Below, in pieces: positions 32,613-46,041 of a stretch of DNA of 64,000 bases. The notes beneath the pieces were generated by a model that worked only from the letters and a program-made list of their open reading frames with translations, was not told where the DNA came from and made no database searches. The position numbers were made by a program, and so were the translations under genes. Origin of the DNA: Phaseolus vulgaris (taxonomy: Eukaryota; Streptophyta; Magnoliopsida; Fabales; Fabaceae); contig NC_023756.2 in NCBI RefSeq assembly GCF_000499845.2, positions 32,269,660 to 32,333,659 of the forward strand, written 5' to 3'. Positions within the stretch are counted from its first letter, which is position 1; every line of letters begins with the position of its first letter.

Positions 32613-34171
32613 ACTCTCTACCCTTTAAAGCATGTTTGATAAGTGTTATAATCTGTTTTCATTGCTTACAAACTGTTTGATGGAACTGGTATATCCATTC
32701 AAACAACACTTGTTCACTATTTTTGTTTGATAACACAAAGGGGGAGAAAAGTGTGTTGGTACTGTCCTTGAAGTATTGTGTGTTGCAGGTTTGATCAACA
32801 CTGTTTCTTCTTCTTCAAAGCATGGTTATTTGTTTCCATCAAACAGGGGGAGATTGTTGGAGATCTAAAAGACTACGTAACTATATTGTTTGATGAAGAA
32901 ATAGACCATGAAGAGAAGTGAATGTTGTCATATATCTTGATGGGAAGTGCATGTTGTCATAAGCATTAAAGTGAAGCTTTGGTGCCTAATAAAGTTGTCT
33001 TAGCAACTAAGGTAGATTAGATTAAGAGTTATTGATGTCTTGTCTTTATATCTCAAACCTATGATGGTGAGCCAAAGCACAAAGCCTTTTTGAAAGAATC
33101 AAAATTGTTTTTAAACTCTCACATATTTTTCAATGTGTTAAAAGCTTTTTCAACCAATTAAAAATTTTGGTTTACACACTCCTAGTTTTTTCAATTGATT
33201 TTTTGGAGAAACAATTGATTTAAAGTTTTTTTTTTATATAAAACAGTTTTGTTTCCAAAATTCTGTTTTGTTTCCAAAGTTAGTTTTGTTTCCACATTCA
33301 GTTTTCAACTTCTCAAAGTTAGTTTTGTTTCCACTTAGTGTATTTCAAAAACTCAATCTATTATTTTAACTTTTAACCAGTTATTTTCTTAACAAATTTT
33401 AAATTGTTTTATCAAATCAGTTCTATTTTTGAAATCTATAAAAGGGAAGTAGGATGTCCAAATCATCACTTGAATACACATTTGCCTACTGTTTTCAAAA
33501 AGGTTTGGAGAGGTTCTTTGAGAGAATTCGTTTTTGGAAGGTTTTTTGAAAATCTTTGTGCAGTTGTTTTTTTGTCCTTTTCACCATTGGCTTATGATTA
33601 AGAGCTTCATCAAGGTGTTGTAGTTTGGAGGTGCAGTTTATGTCTTCTAAGTCTGCAAAAAGGTGTATTCGTTTCATACTCTTTCTTTGTTGTAAAATTG
33701 TGATAGTGTGCTTCTAAGATAGGGTTTCTTGGAGCATACACTTGGCTGAAATAGTGTTTTTCAGTGTATGTTTGTGGTTCTTGTAGGGTTCAAGAGTTGT
33801 TCTTGAGCAATCTTGTGTAAAAGATTCTTGTGATATAGTGAAATTCATTTTAGTGTGGGATGGGATTGGATGTAGCTCAATTTTGAGTGAACCAATATAA
33901 ACTCCTGTGTGTTTTACTGCTTTCAAACTCATTGCCTTGATATTATGGAAAAACTATATAACTGATATCAACAGAAATCTGTTGTTTCAAAGTTTAATCA
34001 GTTGTTTTTTTTCTTTCTGAAGTTGCCTTCTGATTGAGAAATTTGAATCTGTTGTTTCTAAACATAGTCTGTTATTTTACTTTCAGCATTGCTTAAATAG
34101 TTAATTTGCAAAATTTATCCTAAGTACAATTCGCCCTCCCTCTTGAACTTTAGACTCCCATAAAGTCAACA
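32613..34171 (+). mobile_element. SIRE-type Ty1/copia 3' end with LTR
   Basis: A pre-LTR region with GGGGGAGAAAAG (about 32740) and the polypurine tract AGGGGGAGAT precede an LTR starting TGTTGGAGATC at 32855. The LTR ends near 34171 (CTCTTGAAC...GTCAACA). Double G-rich tracts in the 3' region are usual in SIRE/Maximus elements. Only the 3' tail is present, joined to Tat-like gag at its left. The LTR (about 1.3 kb) is a diverged relative of the solo LTR at 48712-50517. Confidence 0.78.
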
Positions 34172-34794
34172 CATGTGTCGGTCTAGCTGATGCAATTTTT
34201 TTTCTCCTGCTTTCTCTTAGCGTCTTCCATGTGTCGAACTAGTCCACATAACATTTAGTTTGTGTGGACTTTTCGTAGGTTTGACCGATGCAATTTGCGT
34301 CCTTCTCTTGACCGACACAAATGGTGCATTTTCTTGTAAGGGTGTTAATGCAATAAATAATTATGTTTTAAAAAAAGTATATACAGATCTTTCATTCCTA
34401 AGATTATTTAGAATAATTTTAATACATAATTTTATTAATCTTATACACAACTAGTAGAAAATTTATACTAACATAAAAATAAAAATTTCATATTTTATTA
34501 AATTTATACAAATTTCCTTTTATAAGGATATGGTATAATTAGCTACTATTGATAAATATTTACAATTTGTGTGAAAGATACAAATCTAATTATTTTATCG
34601 ATGACTACTTTGTTTTATAACTAAGTTAGACTTCTTCTTAACATATTTAACTCCAACCTTACGTATTAATTAAAATATATATTAATTAATTATACTTAAT
34701 GTAATAAATACATATGTATATAAAGTAATACTAAATATATTAATCATATTTAATATTTAATAAATATAATAAATAATAATACTAGTTGGGAAAT
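34172..34794. other. Unassigned segment with short fold-back
   Basis: TGTGTCGGTC near 34175 and GACCGACACA near 34309 are inverted copies about 140 bp apart. GCTGATGCAATTT and ACCGATGCAATTT inside look like a duplicated motif. The rest (34350-34790) is AT-rich with nothing recognisable. It may be a small non-autonomous element. Confidence 0.4.
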
Positions 34795-36428
34795 CACTAC
34801 AAGAAAAAAAAATTAATGGAGGTGTTATTTAACGAAGGTTGATATTCCTAGGAATTGATTAAATTAATGGAGGTTTTTTTAACCTTCATTAAGTTCCAAA
34901 GATTATTCAAAAATCTCAGCAAAATAATGGAGGTTTTTTAAACCTTTGTTAAATTTCAAAGGTTTATTTTAAAACCTCAGCAAAATAACGGAGGTTTTTT
35001 TAACCTTTGTTAAATTTCAAAGGTTTATTCTAAAACCTCAGCAGAATAACAAAGGTTTTTTTAACCTTTGTTAAATTTCAAAGATTTATTCTAAAACCTT
35101 AGCAAAATAACAGAGGTTTTTTATATCTTCGTTAAATTCCAAAGGTTTTTTCTAAAATCTCAGCAAAATAACAGAGGTTTTTTTAACCTTTGTTAAATTT
35201 CAAAGATTTATTGTAGAACATCAATAAAACATTCCAGATTTTCAAACTTCAATAAATAAATATAATTAAATCTATTTATAAATAAATAATTAAAAACTAC
35301 ATAGTTTTAATATATTCATTAACTAAATTCTCTAAAATTTTGAAAGTGTAGCTTTACATTACAAATAAGTTTTCTAAAGTTTCAAAATTTTATTTTAAAA
35401 ACATAGCAAAATAACCTTGGATAATAAGTATATCAACAAGTAATCATGGATAATAAGGATTTCAACAGTATTTACATATTTTTTATGATTGATGGTGGTT
35501 GGTTTATATAATTCTCAGTTTTTTTTGTTATGAGCTCATACTTCAAAAAACTTGACCTATTTTGTTTTAGCTTTTGATGTACATATATTTATGTGCAATT
35601 TTAGTTTTAGTTATAATTGTTAATATTTAATTCTCATCATTTTGAAATATTTTAAATGAAGGTATTTATTTTAAAATGCATCTGATAATTAATTCACTGT
35701 GAAAGTGAGAAGTGGTAAAGTTAATTTCTCCTTGCAATATGTTCTTGCAATCTTTAGGCAAGAACACACATGGCTTTGAAGCCCACATGTGATAGATAAT
35801 GCAATTATTTAGGATATATAAAGTAGTGATAAACACTAGTTGTTGTCGAGTTAATAGTGGTTTGTGACCCAACAGTAAGGTGATAGAAGAAGCAATATTG
35901 GAGCAAGAAGAAGATAGTTCCTTATTTAGTGTTTCTTCTCCTTAGATATAATAGACATAAGTGTGGCTGAATTGTGATTCCTTGTTAGGACTGCTGTCGG
36001 TGGCCATTGAGCTTGTGCTAGAGAGCAGTGTGTCTACGGTGGAAGAGAGAAGTCAAGAGGATCGTTAGAGATGGCGGAAAATGGGATTCAAGGTTATTTC
36101 AAACGGCAAGTCATTTTACGAAAATTTTGAAACTCATGGTATTTTACAGAGGTTTTTAAACCCATGGTATTTAATGAAGGTTTTGAAACCCATGGTATTT
36201 TACGGAGGTTTTGAAACCCATGGTATTTTACGGAGGTTCTTAAACCCATGGTATTCAACAGGGGTTCTGAAAGGCTTTTCCTGAGGTTTAAAAATACCCC
36301 AAGGATCACGTTCCTCAGAGATGGTTTAGTGGGGGAAACTGCAACCCTAAGTAAATGACTTAATAAAAGTTTTAACCCTGAATAATGTAAAAATAAACTT
36401 TCGTTAAAACTATTTTTTTCTTGTAATG
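34795..36428. mobile_element. Non-autonomous CACTA deletion derivative (1634 bp)
   Basis: The left terminus is CACTACAAG at 34795 and the right is CTTGTAATG at 36428 (one change from CTTGTAGTG). Target duplication AAT is at 34792-34794 and 36429-36431. The left end matches the right end of the large CACTA at 51441, and the right end matches that element's left end at 37082. This is therefore a deleted relative in opposite orientation. Subterminal repeats of about 60 bp (AATAACGGAGGTTTTTTTAA type, 34860-35220) and about 30 bp (ACCCATGGTATTTTACGGAG type, 36130-36260) are present. It has no transposase. Confidence 0.88.
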
Positions 36429-36960
36429 AATTTATTTTAAAAAGACTTAAAAATAAAATGTAAATATTATATATATAATATATATGTTTATTTATCTTAT
36501 GGATTATTAGTAATGAAAGTATTAATGGGATATCATAGAGGATAAACTTAGTATTCAATATTAATTGAATATATTATTTAATACATCTAATTATATATTT
36601 GTTTTTAATTAATATAGTGATTAATATTATTATATTTATGATAAATACATGTATTAAATAAATAATAAATATCTGTATTGCAAACATAAAAATATTAATT
36701 GTTACATATTATAGTTAATAAATACATATTATTTAATGTTTATATTAGTTTTATAGTAATAAAGTGTGTATAATATTAATTCCGTGTTTGTTTATATCAG
36801 TAGTCAACCATTAAAAAGTAACATGAATATATGTTAATTTATTAAAAATAATAAGTGATGCTTAATAATAAATACAATACAACGGATATTCATAGAATTC
36901 TCAACGAAACTGAAATGATAATAATTACTAAAATATTTAATTAATTACAATAACTTTTAT
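36429..36960. other. AT-rich spacer
   Basis: AT-rich sequence with no coding, RNA or repeat feature that could be supported. It is the left flank of the element starting at 36961. Confidence 0.5.
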
Positions 36961-37239
36961 CACTACAAGAAAATCATGAAATAGAAGCCAATTTTTAGAG
37001 ACTAAAAATAATTAGTTACTATACTGACTAAATTAAAAATCATTTTAGAGACTAAAAAAAATTTGGTTTCTAAATTAGTTTCACTACAAGAAAAAATGGT
37101 TTTAACGAGGGTTTATTTTTACATTATCTAGGGTTAAAACCTTCATTAAGTCATTTACCCAAGGTTGTAGTTTCCCCCGCTAAACCATCTATAGGGAATG
37201 TGTTCCCCAGGGTTTTTTTAAACCTCAGGAAAAGCCTTT

Positions 37240-37430
37240 CAAAACTCTTGTTAAATACCATGGGTTTAAGAACCTCCGTAAAATACCATGGGTTTCAAAA
37301 CCTCCGTAAAATACCACAGGTTTCAAAACCTCCGTAAAATACCACAGGTTTTAGAACCTCCGTAAAATACCATGGGTTTCAAAACCTCCGTAAAATACCA
37401 TGGGTTTCAAAAACTCCGTAAAATATAAGG
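37240..37430. repeat. 3' subterminal repeats of the large CACTA
   Basis: About six units of roughly 30 bp read like ACCTCCGTAAAATACCATGG with GTTTCAAA between them. The counterpart in the deletion derivative is at 36130-36260. Likely binding sites for the Transposase_24-like protein, by analogy with En/Spm. The stretch 37431-38236 beyond it has GTGGAGTGAATATGAA repeats (37510-37580) and no supported gene. Confidence 0.8.
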
Positions 37431-38236
37431 TTTATGAGAAAATCCATATTCAATATTCTTCTTATTACTATTTAACAAAAATGAAAATTTTCATTATTAT
37501 TTGAAATTTGTGGAGTGAATATGAAATTGGACATGATTTGTGGAGTGAATATGAAGTTCACGTGATTTGTGGAGTGAATATGAAACACATGGTTAACGAA
37601 GTGAAACACATGGTGAGGATGACGGGAAACACAAACTAGTTTTTCATCCATTCTTAATCATTTTCATACACTACTCAAAAGAAAGATCCAACAACCTTGT
37701 CAAAACTAGCCAACACAAAAACAAGGAAAACACCTAAACACAACACTACCAAAAGAAATATTCAACCTTGCCAGAATCAGCCAACATAAAAACAACGAAA
37801 ACACCTAAACATAACACTACCACCAAGCTTTCAAATCCAACAAAAAAAACTAAAAAAGACTATAAATCAACATCAAACACATCAACGGATCAAGACACCA
37901 ATTAAAAAAAACAAGTTAAAGCAAAATAAGAAGTAATCCAGCAAAATTTTCATTTTTTCCACAAAATGTAAACTCATTAATACCAGTTTAAACTCATTAA
38001 TGAACAAGAGAAAACCAGTATATGACTGCAGGATCGGTTTTGATCACGTTCTAATCCCACATGAATTCTTTATTTGTTGAATGAGTGTGTTTGGTGCATT
38101 ATTATTATGGTTTTGGTTTTGCCTTCCTAATTTTTTGGCACACTTCCTTGATCAGACACGTACAATATAAACATATATCACAATTAGAAATGTAAATCTG
38201 AAAAATAAAACAAGTTATTTAAATTTTTTAAACATT

Positions 38237-40208
38237 ACCGATGAACGATTGAACATAGTCAACTCAGGAGGCAATTGACCTTGATAGCTTTGAAAGAAAA
38301 AATTCATCATTATCTCAAATCTTTTTTCATGTTCTTCATATCTTTTTTCACGTTCTTCATATCTTTTATTTTGTTCATCCAATTGTGACTTTAATGCAAT
38401 AACCTATATTAAAACACAATTTATCATGAAAAAGAGTGAGAAAACCATACACATTAAAAAATTGCTACATAAGAAAATGCATGTTCAAAAACCTAATTCT
38501 CCAATTCTCTATAAGTAGTTGAAGATATCCCAGTGCGAGAATTTCTAGTATATCCAAACACATAAGAAGGGCAAGGTCCCAATCTCATCCCTCGAACACG
38601 ACCACAATGTTCTTCACTTCCAAAGGCATGAGCTAGTGAATCATCAATTGATATATCATGTGAGAGGGAAGATGTATTTGACTCATATGCTTGAATCTTT
38701 TCCTACAAATAATGAAAAAAGTTATAAATGAAGCTCACATCCAATTTGGTTGAGTTTTCATCTTTACAAAAATGATACTTACCCCAATCTCTCTTGCCCC
38801 ATCATTCACAAATTCTCCGTTAGCATGTTTATGTGTTGCTACCCATACTTCTCCCCTACTAACTTTGCGACCTAGCTCTTTCTCCTATAAAATGTAATAA
38901 AAGTATATGAATCATGATATACGATATAATAAAAATTATAGGAGAATCAAGTTACCATCTCATCTTTCTTCCGTGCAATGCTCTTGGATCCACCAGTATG
39001 AGGAACTGTTTGCTTCTTTCTATTATCCTTGTTCTTTTTGGCAATTTCCTAAGCATACATGTAGTAAAAGAACTAAATATAAATAAATCAACACTTTAAA
39101 GAATAAAGTAGTTTTTATTACCTTTGTCCTTGAATTTAAACGGTAGTCAACAAAAGAAACACAATGGTCTTTATTCATTACTTCTGGACACATTGCAATA
39201 ATTTCATCTCTATTGTGTGTTCCATCATTTCTTTGTTGCCATAGTTATTGCCTGTACTCAGTCCACTTTGTGTTAAGTGATTTGAAGATATATCTTACAT
39301 GAGCATCAGATTCAACTTCAAACTTAGCCTTCAAAATTATTACACAAGTAAATTTAAGATAATTTCAATATAATATCAATTAAAACACAGAAAAATCCAA
39401 AAATAATTACTTGAATGGTTTCCTTAAGTATATCTTCTTTGTAATCTTTGGGAATCTTCCTCCAACTTTGATAGCTAATAGGAAATGCATTAACATTTCT
39501 TGCAACATGACCTAAAAACCTATTCAACAATGCTCCACTGTCATCAACTGGTTGGTTCTCGTTATTCCAGTTAACAAGAATCCTCTCACCAACAGATAAA
39601 AACCAGACATCATTTGCTGTTAATTGTTTCCTAACCTTTTTGCCTTCACTATCTGTCAAAATTATTGTTAGTTTAAGAGGACGAACATAAAAAACAAATA
39701 CAATGTGAGTTTGCAATGTATTGATTCAAGCTTACCAATGACATCAACAAGCCATGATCTTTTACGTGATACATGCTTTGATTGTTCAGTTTGCATCTCA
39801 ATACCCACATTTTCTTCCCTTTCTTCATCAGATTGTAACCTTGGTGTAGGTTCAGATGTAGATTCATGGACAGATTCATTTGTATTATCAAATTGAAATT
39901 CAGGTGCATAATTGTTCTTAGTAGTAGAAATCAACCTATGAGGTGCATGTGGGGGAGGAGGCTTCTTATTATTATTCTCTATAGGATGAGAATTCACATG
40001 AGGTGCTGCATAATAATTAAATGAATACATGTGAAAAATAATATATTTTTAAAGAGAATGCCAAATTAAAATATAAGTACAAACATCTCACTAAATGGAA
40101 GTTGTGTATGAACTTACTTGAGTTATTAAGGGCTGCAAGTTGGTCAAAAGTGTTATTGAGAGCATCATGTTCTGTTGCTCTAGTCTTCTTGATGGACATT
40201 TTCTTCAT
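38237..40208 (-). CDS. Transposase_24-like accessory gene, about eight exons
   Basis: Minus-strand exons with GT-AG sites fit at 40118-40208, 39736-40005, 39411-39652, 39122-39328, 38956-39048, 38783-38884, 38493-38702 and about 38237-38403. The start is MKKMSIKKTRATEHDALNN. Family wording is clear: VIGKLESIH, KVRKQLTANDVWFL, SWRKIPKDYKEDIL, KKQTVPHTGGSKSIARKKDE, EEHCGRVRGMRLGPCPSYVFG, and a coiled-coil end QNKRYEEREKRYEEHEKRFE. Two in-frame stops weaken it: TAA near 39248 (probably CAA originally) and TAG at the end of the seventh exon. In En/Spm elements this gene's product binds subterminal repeats. The 3' boundary is uncertain. Confidence 0.78.
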
Positions 40209-40347
40209 CTTCAGGTATTCTTGAAATAATAACATTAATACAAGTCAAAATAGAAATTCAATAAATCATAATATAATGCATGTATAAACAATAATGTATA
40301 AGTAATAAGGATGATAATTTAAACAAAAATAATGTACAAGTGTTCAA

Positions 40348-43300
40348 TTAAAAATAGGAACTTGTTAACGATATACTCCCTTCTCCATTGACAAATAAAG
40401 TTTCAAAATTGTTTTGTACAAATGCTTCACATTCATGAAAAGTGACATCATTATCTTCTCCCATGTCATATAAGTCTCGTGGCTTTAGATGCACAGGAAT
40501 GCTCCAATCTTTAGCTAATTCATCCACTACATAATAAACCATTTGTGCTTCTTTAGCTTGGATGTATGGTTCATCATTATCATTATCACCAATGTGTATC
40601 AAACGTGTAAAGTTTACTAGTGTAAATCCAAGATCATCTGTTATAATCCCTCTAGAAGTAGTTGTATTAGCCCACATACATTTGAACAAAGTAACAGAAA
40701 ATCGACCATTATAGTTTATCTCAATTATGTCTACCAATTTTCCATAATAAGGCACACCCCCAAATTGCATTTGATTGTCGATGCTACTTGCATAACTCCT
40801 TGTCCCAAAAGTACCAAATATCCCACTGTTTTGTGTTTTAAGTCCTTCATCTCTCTCCAATGTACAGAACTTGAAGCCATTTACATTGTAAGCATTGTAA
40901 CGTTTTGCACAATCAATTGGCCTCATAGCTAAGAACTTTAAATCATCTAAGTGAGGTCCATTCAACTCATTTCTTATCTAAAAAAGAGGAAAATATGATC
41001 AAAACAATTCTATATATTCAATATAATCAAAAGTCAACAATATAAATTATACATACACAACGAGAAAACCATTCTGCAAATTCTCTATGAACCCTCTTAT
41101 CTATCACAGAGGATGACCGTGTACGACTTCTTAATTGTCTTCGTATAATGTCTCTAAATTCTCTAAATTAAATAAATAATAATTACATGGTTAGTGTTCA
41201 ATTGCAGATGAATCATAATAAGTTATAAAGTCAAAGTACTTACTGAAGGAAAGAGTCAACTTGGGCACAATTAGTCAATATATGACGATGTGCTTGTAAC
41301 TTTTCCTTTTCTGATAAAGAGAAGTAAGTAAAAGACCCAATTGGTTTTCCAACAGGTGGAAACAAAGTGCTTGCACTAGATGACATAGTGTCTGGTTCAT
41401 CATTAACACGCCTTATTCGATTAAATACAGTCTCAATTTCATTTAAATATCTTGAACAAAAGGTTAAAGACTCTTCAGCCATGTAGCCTTCTGCTATTGA
41501 GCCTTGTTACACACGTAAGATTTCAACTTTCCTAAATATCTCTCAATGGGATACATCCATCTATACTGGACAGGTCCTCCAAGCTTGGCATCTTCCACCA
41601 AATGCACAATCAAATGAACCATGACTGTAAAAAATGCAGGAGGAAATAATATCTCCATGTGACATAATGTGAGAACAACTCTATTTTGCAGTTGGTTAAG
41701 TTCATCCACTTTTAAAACTTTACTGCATAAGTTTCTAAAAAATGAACACAAATTAATCAAAACATAGCACACTTCCTTAGGGAGTGTCTTTCTCATTGCT
41801 AAAGGTAGAAGTTGCTCCATCAAAACATGTGAATCATGACTTTTCAATCCTTCAAGCTTACGTTGTTTGACATCAACACATCTACTAATGTTACTTGAGT
41901 AGCCATCTGGAACAGTGATGTTCTTTAGTGTTGTCAGAAATGTATGCTTATTTTCTTTTGTCAATGTATATATAGCAGGAAGATATTTATTATTTTCATC
42001 AGGCCAAAGATCAGGTCTAACACCCCAATCTTTTAAGTCCTTTCGTGCCTTTAGGTTATCTTTTGATTTTTTTCCTTGGTTCAATAATGTATACACCACA
42101 TTATCACATACATTTTTTTCAATGTGCATAACATCTAGATTATGGTGCAATAAATTATTATGGTGCAATAAATTGTTTACCCAATAAGGAAGTTCAAAAA
42201 ATATACTTTTTTTTTCGCCATTGTAGAGGGCCATCAATAGCTTGGTGATCTCTACGTTGTCTTTTCCCCAGTTCCTCAACTTCTGGTTCTTTCCCAAATA
42301 TGATATTGACATTCTCAACTTGTCTTAAGACATCTGTTCCTGATATTGTCAAAGGAGGATTTCTATTTTCCACACTTCCATCAAAATGAATGCGGGCTAA
42401 TCTAAATTTGTGTCTTGCATTTAACCAACGTCGATGATTCATGAAACAAAATTTACCCTGAATCTTCTTAGGAGAAGTGTCAAAATTACACCTAGGGCAA
42501 GCCAACCCAGTATGTGTATTCCACCCAGATAAGGTTCCAAGACCAGGAAAATCACTAATGGTCCACAATATAGCTGCATGCATATTAAACACTTCATTGC
42601 TATATGAATCAAAAGTTTTAAGTCCATTGTTCCATAGCTCTTTTAATTCTTCAATTAATGGCCTTAAATATACATCAATATCATTTCCTGGTGCTCTTTT
42701 ACCGGGAATGATCATGGAAAGAATGAATGAACTTTGCTTCATACACATCCAAGGAGGAAGATTGTAGGGTATGAGTACAATAGGCCAAGTACTATGACTT
42801 GTACTCAAATCACCGAATGGATTGAATCCATCAGCAGCCAAACCAAGTCTAACATTTCGAGCATCTGAAGCAAATTGAGGATTCATTAGATCAAAGTTCT
42901 TCCATGCTTCAGAATCCCTCGGATGCCTTAGTATGCCTTCATTTGTACTTCCTGATGCATGCCATTGCATATGCTCGGCTATTTTAGAAGACATAAACAT
43001 TCGTTGTAAGCGTGGCTTCAATGGAAAATATCTTAAAACTTTAGCAGGAACTTTCTTTTGCTTTTTCATAGTACCATCAATAGTCTTGTTCTTCTTTCTT
43101 CTTTTCCATCTAGATTCATTACATTTCTTACAAACTTCTTTGTCTTTGTCTTCTCCATAGTACAACATGCAATCATTTGGGCAAGCATAAATTTTGGTGT
43201 AATGAAGGCCAAGCTTATTAATGATTTTCTTAGCTTCATAGAAGGAACATGGAATTTTAGCATAATCAAAGGCATCTGCTAACAACTCCAATATCATAGA

Positions 43301-43843
43301 CATTGCCTTGTCAGTCATTCTACATAGACATTTGATGTGGTACAATTTGAGCAAGAAAGAAAGTTTAGAATACTTGCCACATCCTTCATACAAACTTTGT
43401 TGCCCATCATGCATAAACTTCAGATACTCAGCAATTTCATCAGGCATCATTTCGCTTGATCTAGGACGCATATCCTCATCATCCTCCACGTTATCATCAT
43501 AGAAAAAATTTCCGAATGCGTCATTAACCATGACACGTATGGGATCATTACCAGAAACTTTATGCTCATTTGATTGGAAAACTGGAGGTGTTTCAGTCGT
43601 ATTTTGTACAAAACTTGTCTCGCCATGTAGAAGCCAGAATGTATAACCTTTTGGAAAAGGATGAAGAATCAAGTGCTCATGTGTTGCTTCTCGAGTTTGC
43701 CATTTTTTAAGATTGCATTTCGGACATGGGCAAATTATCTTACCCTCGACGCTCTTATTAGCAAATGCAAAGTCCAAAAATTTATTCAATCCATCCATGT
43801 ACTGACATGTATTTCGAGGCATGTTAATCCAAGACTTATCCAT
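40348..43843 (-). pseudogene. TNP2-like CACTA transposase, nearly intact, three exons
   Basis: Start at 43843, MDKSWINMPRNTCQYMDG, with Transpos_assoc zinc-like CPCPKCN. Transposase_21 core: CPNDCMLYYGEDKDKEVCKKC, VRLGLAADGFNPFG, PGNDIDVYLRPLIEEL, CPRCNFDT. An A9 run (42207-42215) shifts the frame by one just before SIFFELPYW. It continues through LDVMHIEKNVCDNVVYTLLN and the DUF4218-like region (QYRWMYPIERYLGKLKSYVCN). A small deletion near 41500 shifts the frame again at GSIAEGYMAEES. Introns fit at 41163-41243 and 40978-41056. The last exon is DUF4216-like: CMWANTTTSRGI, DDLGFTLVNFTRLIHIGD. It ends at 40348. It acts on CACTA termini in the nucleus. Only two frame breaks were seen. Confidence 0.88.
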
Positions 43844-46041
43844 ATCTAAATGGAATTGTTTGATAAAAATAAAGCAAACCTAGCATGAAAGTTTTTAAAA
43901 AAAACGTGTGTCAACAAGAGTATTAGAATGCGTAAAAGAATAGAAGTGAAATAAGTGTATAAAGTGAAATGCAGCAAGAGTGAATAAGATAGAGTAATTA
44001 ATCACTATACTTTTCAAATACATTAAGAAGATAACAAAATAAAAAATGACTTAATTATAATGTTAGTTCGACCACAACTATTGAATTCATTATTTTCATA
44101 ATGAATTCAAATAATATGACTTCAAATAACATATGACTTCAAATAATATCTACAGTAGTTTTCTGAATAACATATGACTTCAAATAATATCTACAGTAGT
44201 TTTCTGAATAATATATGACTTCAAATAATATCTTTTATGTTACAATTATATTATATTCATGCAAATTTAGTTGATGTACTAATTCGTTTCCTTTCGTTAT
44301 TCACTTAATTTGGTTTATCGGTCTTTCTCTGTCTCTTTATTTATCACTTAATATAGTTTGAAAATATAAAAGATATATGATGGAGGAGTTTGATTTATTT
44401 AATATAATAAAATATTAAATATGAACAATATCTCAATCCAAATTTCCTAAATCTAAATAACAAATGAATATATTTTTACCTTTATGTAAGAGATATTTTG
44501 AAAAAACTTAAAGATTTCCTAAAAAAAATATAAAAATATTAAGCAAATATTTTCAATGTTGTTTTTCTGAAATGGTGCCTGATATAAAGACATTATGAGT
44601 GTAAAAAATTTGGAGAGTTGAAGTCCAATCTTACAAAAACATTTCCTAAGAATTATTTTAATCTACTTGTTCAGTAAATCAAGATTAAGCTGGCTAATTG
44701 AATGTCATCTTACTTCCTGAGATTGTTAAGCAATCCATTTAAATAAGTGGTCCAAAATGTGGGCAAATTCTTCTTGCACCTTTATATTTTCTTTCTACAC
44801 CCCATACTGCCAAAAACTACCAAAATTATCCTCATATTATCTTGACTCTTTTTTTTTAATTTCAGAATGTATAATCTAGAGATTTTCTATATTACAAACT
44901 AATTTTGTTTTAACTGCACTCTTTTAGAAATAAATGCATTCTATAGGAGAATATGATAACCATAATATAGTTTGTAAAGATGAAATAACAATAGACTAAC
45001 TTAGTCACAACAAGCCCAATCAAATGTATAGGATGTATGTTTGAATCGAAAAGCTAAGTTCCTAAACAAACTTCCCTTGAAGATCCGAGAAATGCTAACT
45101 GGTAAGGTAGATAGTATAAAAGAATACGCTTTGAGCAGCTTAATCTATCCTTAAACAGACTAGTATGTCCTATTTAGGACACTAGCCGTGTCCTGGTGTC
45201 CCATGCTGGAGTTGGTGTTTCATAGGGACAGATTCCACTATTTGGGCAGGTCCAAAATTCATTGCCTTTGATTTAGCTTTATTCTACAAAAGTAATATTT
45301 TTCCTAATTACTTGAAATAACTTTTATTAAAATTCTCTCCTATAAGTTGGTATATATTAAGATATCTCACATGAGCTAGGATATGATACAAAATAATCTG
45401 AGACATGGGTAATCATCCCCCCAAGCTAACTTTTGAGATTAAGTTTAGCTCAGTCTATTTATAATATGATATTTTAATGTGTAGTCCTTATCTTGGGTCA
45501 CCCATAGATGTTTACTCGTGGAAATTTCTCACTCAAGTGCATCCTTGGGCACAAGGAGGAAGTCTGTTATAAAGTCTCACATTAATCTGGCCAAATTGTA
45601 AGACTCGGAAAATTGAAAGACTGATGCCCATTTTTAATATAGCATCAAGACCCTATCTAGTCCTAATGTTGGATCACTAGCATAGTCTTACATATTTAGA
45701 GAGAGAACAGTAAGAAATTAGGCCAGTAGAAGTGGTGCAAATATCCAAATCTAGTAAAAAAAACTCATAAGAAATGCATTTTAATGTCTCTAAAGAAGCT
45801 CAAATATTTAACAGCCAAGTAACCGCTTAAGCCAGCAACATAACAGTTATTTGATATGCAAACCAAATAACAGTTATCTCACTACCATTCTATTTAATGC
45901 ATATAAGGAGTGGAACAGTAAGCAATCTAAAAACGGTGATAAGGTTTCTGATCAAATTAGTAAAGATGAATTTTCACTCATCCAATTACAGTTTCAGAAT
46001 GAGAGGACAAGTAAGAATAGAGTATTAAACAAAGCTGGAAC
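43844..46041. other. Non-coding interior of the large CACTA
   Basis: AT-rich upstream region of the TNP2-like gene. It contains the 41-bp tandem repeat at 44130-44235. No supported exon was found between 44240 and 46041, although it may hold introns of the captured fragment at 46042. The sequence is not recognisable by eye. Confidence 0.5.
44130..44235. repeat. 41-bp tandem repeat, about 2.5 copies
   Basis: Units starting CATATGACTTCAAATAATAT at 44130 and 44171, with a partial third at about 44211, run about 300 bp upstream of the TNP2-like gene start. Shorter ATGACTTCAAATA units precede them. Confidence 0.85.

Noticed and set aside
36081..36284. Open frame encoding repeated ETHGIL-type peptide
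   Set aside because: Subterminal repeats of a non-autonomous CACTA element, not a gene.
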